Made by a program: the position numbers and the translations under genes. 43,251 nucleotides of DNA, from NCBI GenBank assembly GCA_902775475.1, contig CACYME010000027.1:1-43251 (forward strand). The letters are read 5' to 3'. Source of the DNA: an uncultured Prevotellaceae bacterium. GTDB lineage: Bacteria; Bacteroidota; Bacteroidia; Bacteroidales; Bacteroidaceae. This document shows, piece by piece, positions 39,459-43,251 of the stretch (positions within the stretch are counted from its first letter, which is position 1; every line of letters starts with the position of its first letter). The notes beneath the pieces are model-generated. The model had not been told where the DNA came from and did not search any database. It saw nothing but the letters and a program-made list of their open reading frames with translations.

Positions 39459-40646
39459 ATGTTGAAAGACTTCAATTTCTACGCTCCCACGCGAGTGGTG
39501 TTCGGGCGCAACAGCGAACAGCAGCTGGCCGCCCTCATCAGCCAGTATGGCGGCACGAAGGTGCTGGTGCACTATGGCGGCGCCTCGGCACGCAAGTCGG
39601 GACTGCTCGACCGCACGTTCCAGTCGCTCCGCCAGGCAGGTATTGACTTCGTAGAACTGGGGGGCGTGGTGCCCAACCCGCTGCTGTCGATGGTCAAGGA
39701 CGGCATCGCCCTGTGCCGCCGCGAGCATGTCGACTTCATCCTCGCCGTGGGCGGAGGCAGCGTCATCGACTCAGCCAAGGCCATCGGCTACGGTGTGGGC
39801 TATGACGGCGACGTGTGGGACTTCTGGGACGGGAAAGCCACCCCGAAGTCGTGCCTGCCCATCGGCGTCATCCTCACCATCCCCGCCGCCGGCAGCGAGA
39901 TGTCGAGCAGCTGCGTCATCACGAAGGACGAGGGGCTGCTGAAGCGCGGCATCAACAGCGACCTGTGCCGCTGCCGCTTCTGCATCATGAACCCCGAGCT
40001 GACCTACACACTGCCCACCTACCAGACGGCAGCAGGCGCCACCGACATCATGATGCACACCATGGAGCGCTACTTCTCGAAATACGAGGACATGACGCTC
40101 ACCGACGCCATCGCCGAGGCCCTGCTCCGCACCGTGCGCGACAGCGTGTTCGAGGTGCTCAGGAACCCCGAGGACTACCGCCACCGCGCTCAGATCATGT
40201 GGGCTGGCTCGCTGGCACATAACGACCTGACGGAGTGTGGCACCGAGAAGGACTTCGCCACCCACCGCCTGGAGCACGAGCTGAGCGCCCTCTACGGCGT
40301 CACCCACGGGGCCGGACTGGCTGCGCTGTGGGGCTCGTGGGCACGCTATGTCATGCCTCGCCACGTCAGCCGCTTTGTGCAGTATGCCGTGAACGTCATG
40401 GGCGTGGCCAACGACTTTGCCCATCCCGAGCAGACCGCCCTGAAGGGCATCGAGGCCACCGAGCGCTTCTACCGCGCCATCGGCATGCCTACCAGCATTT
40501 CCGAGCTGATAGGCCGCACCGCCACCGACGAGGAGATTGGCCTGATGGCCGACAAGTGCAGCCGTGGTGCCACCATCACCGTGGGCGCCATGGAGGTGCT
40601 CAACAGGGACCAGATGGCAGAGGTCTACACGATGGCAAACCACTAA
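39459..40646 (+). CDS. Iron-containing alcohol dehydrogenase (butanol dehydrogenase-like)
   Basis: This 395-aa cytoplasmic NAD(P)H-dependent group-III dehydrogenase has an N-terminal FNFYAPTRVVFGRNSEQQL, the nucleotide-binding LAVGGGSVIDSAKAIGYG near residue 95, and TIPAAGSEMSSSCVIT near residue 142. Metal-ligand regions are AGATDIMMHTMERYF, THRLEHELSALYGVTHGAGLA (split as THRLEHELSALYG and VTHGAGLA) near residue 270 and FAHPEQTAL. It resembles BdhA/YqhD-type enzymes that reduce aldehydes such as butanal or methylglyoxal; the substrate is not determined. It lies 26 nt after infB and 35 nt before sufB. Confidence 0.92.
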   Translation: MLKDFNFYAPTRVVFGRNSEQQLAALISQYGGTKVLVHYGGASARKSGLLDRTFQSLRQAGIDFVELGGVVPNPLLSMVKDGIALCRREHVDFILAVGGGSVIDSAKAIGYGVGYDGDVWDFWDGKATPKSCLPIGVILTIPAAGSEMSSSCVITKDEGLLKRGINSDLCRCRFCIMNPELTYTLPTYQTAAGATDIMMHTMERYFSKYEDMTLTDAIAEALLRTVRDSVFEVLRNPEDYRHRAQIMWAGSLAHNDLTECGTEKDFATHRLEHELSALYGVTHGAGLAALWGSWARYVMPRHVSRFVQYAVNVMGVANDFAHPEQTALKGIEATERFYRAIGMPTSISELIGRTATDEEIGLMADKCSRGATITVGAMEVLNRDQMAEVYTMANH

Positions 40647-40681
40647 GAAGCCGATGCATCCTGCGTCGGAAATAATCAAGA

Positions 40682-42178
<1,497 letters not shown>

Positions 42179-42193
42179 GCGGTGCTGCGCGCC

Positions 42194-42228
42194 TAAATGA
42201 TAAATGACAAATGATAAATGATAAATGG
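42194..42228 (+). repeat. 7-bp-periodic tract (AATGATA type)
   Basis: Units AATGATA, AATGACA, AATGATA, AATGATA, AATGGG run directly into the sufB terminator stem. There is no inverse partner nearby. Confidence 0.5.
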
Positions 42229-42257
42229 GCTGCGCCAGAGGTTTGCACAGCCCATTT
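42223..42257 (+). terminator. Terminator hairpin after sufB
   Basis: AAATGGGCTG pairs perfectly with CAGCCCATTT around a 15-nt loop, about 45 nt after the sufB stop. Confidence 0.6.
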
Positions 42258-42307
42258 GTTATCTATTCAACGTTCATAATCCCCGACAGCCCTGTTAACT
42301 ATTCCCC

Positions 42308-42355
42308 TAACCGCAGATTCTCGTTCGCCCACGCCGGATTCTTGTGGTGAGGAAT
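42308..42355 (+). repeat. Diverged short dispersed repeat, second copy of 10876-10920
   Basis: A roughly 47-nt stretch with the common core TTCGCCCACG / TCCGCCCACG and flanking GGATT-type blocks aligns with 10874-10920; most differences are transitions. It lies between the sufB terminator and the IS transposase. Confidence 0.4.
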
Positions 42356-42447
42356 ATGCCAGGAAAAAAATGACTCAGTTTTTTTCTCCTTTTCTTTGGC
42401 AATTTCAGAATTTGTTCGTATCTTTCCTGTTTTCCGCATTGGGTCAC

Positions 42448-43251
42448 TCAAGTGCCTTTTCGCCAGTCAGGCACCACCAGTTGGCATAGCTCAGACTGCT
42501 CTTCGTCCATCCCCAGATATACCCGCTTGGTCTGCTTTGACTTCGGCAGAGTGTAAGTAATGGCGTACATGTTCTTGACCAGTTCCTGTGCCCGGTAGAT
42601 GGTTATCTCTGATTTTGCGGCCTTCAGTATGCGTTCGAGTTCCAGCATAATCGTGTATGCTGTGAAGCAGATGCAGATGTGCCCTTCAATTCTGTTTCGG
42701 AGCCTGTGGTAGATAGGACGCACGGCCAGGTCAAACTTGTTCATCCTGAAAGCCCGCTCGATAAACCAAAGATTGGAGTAGTTGGCGATGACCTCACCCT
42801 TTTCCAGCGTGGTGTTGGTGAGATAGCCCTTTATGCCGTCCCATGCGGCATCGGCCTCATACCTCTCCATGTTGATGCTGATAGTCACCTCACCCTCCAT
42901 CTTGAGGTACTTGTTGTACCCCCGGTTGTTGATGTTCTGCTTCGTCAGCCTGCCGCTGGCCATCTTCTTCTGGAGCCTCGCCAGTCCACGCTGTCGGTTG
43001 TGTGCATCCTTCCTGGCACGTTTCTCGGTACATGACAGGACAAGCCGCACTCCGCCGCCCTTCTCTATTTCCACGACATCGCCATACTTCATGCCCAAGG
43101 AGAGAATCTGTTCCTTGACCTTTTCACTCTCCGATTTCGGCCTTGCACCAAGGATGTACTGGTAGCCGTCCTTGGTGAGTTCCTCAATGTTGGCCTTGCT
43201 CAGCAGCCCTGCATCGGCCACCACTATGGGCTTGTCGAATCCGAAGCGAGA
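42448..43251 (-). CDS. IS1634-family transposase, N-terminus outside the window
   Basis: The frame is open to the right edge of the window; 267 codons are present. It begins inside the DDE domain with FDKPIVVADAGLLSKANIEE (second catalytic Asp region), then GYQYILGARPKS, MEGEVTISINMERYEADAAW, and YSNLWFIERAFRMNKFDLAV (with the catalytic Glu of the Y-region), RPIYHRLRNRIEGHICICF and YAITYTLPKSKQTKRVYLG. This is the C-terminal half of an IS4-superfamily IS1634-type transposase. No stop or frameshift is seen. The left IS end should lie between about 42356 and 42447, but I cannot identify its terminal repeat without the other end. The insertion follows sufB and may separate it from sufCD. Confidence 0.85.
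   Translation of the reverse strand, partial: SRFGFDKPIVVADAGLLSKANIEELTKDGYQYILGARPKSESEKVKEQILSLGMKYGDVVEIEKGGGVRLVLSCTEKRARKDAHNRQRGLARLQKKMASGRLTKQNINNRGYNKYLKMEGEVTISINMERYEADAAWDGIKGYLTNTTLEKGEVIANYSNLWFIERAFRMNKFDLAVRPIYHRLRNRIEGHICICFTAYTIMLELERILKAAKSEITIYRAQELVKNMYAITYTLPKSKQTKRVYLGMDEEQSELCQLVVPDWRKGT

Overview
The window looks like chromosome of an anaerobic Bacteroidota, most likely a GC-rich Prevotella-like Bacteroidales. Evidence: Bacteroidota -7 boxes (TAnnTTTG) in front of many genes, no clear Shine-Dalgarno sites, a fused MurF-alanine racemase, a two-subunit 2-oxoacid:ferredoxin oxidoreductase (KorA/KorB), a DcuB C4-dicarboxylate transporter, a flavodiiron protein, and secreted proteins with short type-IX-like C-terminal tails. 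The genus is inference. No rRNA, tRNA or CRISPR array was seen.

Layout. 1-3.3 kb (minus): truncated secreted endonuclease I, flavodiiron protein, a four-helix-bundle (S23/IVP) cassette, PfkB sugar kinase. 3.4-5.9 kb (plus): dcuB and an esterase/HAD-like fusion. 5.9-6.55 kb: non-coding, with copy 1 of a long dispersed repeat and a REP-like palindrome. 6.5-11.8 kb (minus): priA, a 57-aa protein, a frameshifted secreted Ig-like protein, a LOG-family enzyme. 11.9-13.8 kb (plus): DEAD-box helicase. 13.8-17.2 kb (minus): argB, two unknown small genes, speA. 17.2-18.1 kb: repeat copy 2. 18.1-21.5 kb (plus): korA, a DUF559 nuclease cassette, korB. 21.7-27.9 kb (minus): exonuclease, EEP-family hydrolase, dnaA, MlaD, amidase, folB, and a free-standing NrdJ C-terminal domain. 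28.1-33.65 kb (plus): M6 metalloprotease, nitroreductase, murF-alr. 33.65-34.4 kb: repeat copy 3. 34.4-42.2 kb (plus): rimP-nusA-infB, an iron alcohol dehydrogenase, sufB. The right edge holds a partial IS1634-type transposase.

Most genes are housekeeping: succinate/C4 metabolism (dcuB, korAB), O2/NO defence (flavodiiron), arginine and polyamine synthesis (argB, speA), cell wall and envelope (murF-alr, amidase, MlaD), replication (dnaA, priA) and translation/transcription (rimP-nusA-infB).

The unusual material lies between and at the edges of these genes. (i) Two single-gene cassettes of about 0.47-0.48 kb are each bounded by inverted repeats: an S23/four-helix gene with 7-bp-periodic ends, and a DUF559 nuclease gene with GC-rich ends inside the kor operon. 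In both, the terminal repeat is read as coding sequence of the neighbouring host gene. (ii) Gene-less 7-bp-periodic inverted-repeat tracts fill other spacers and occur in frame inside priA and alr. (iii) A 465-bp non-coding repeat occurs three times, in the same orientation, around two mutually exclusive hairpins, one of them terminator-like. These are the best candidates for an undescribed system.
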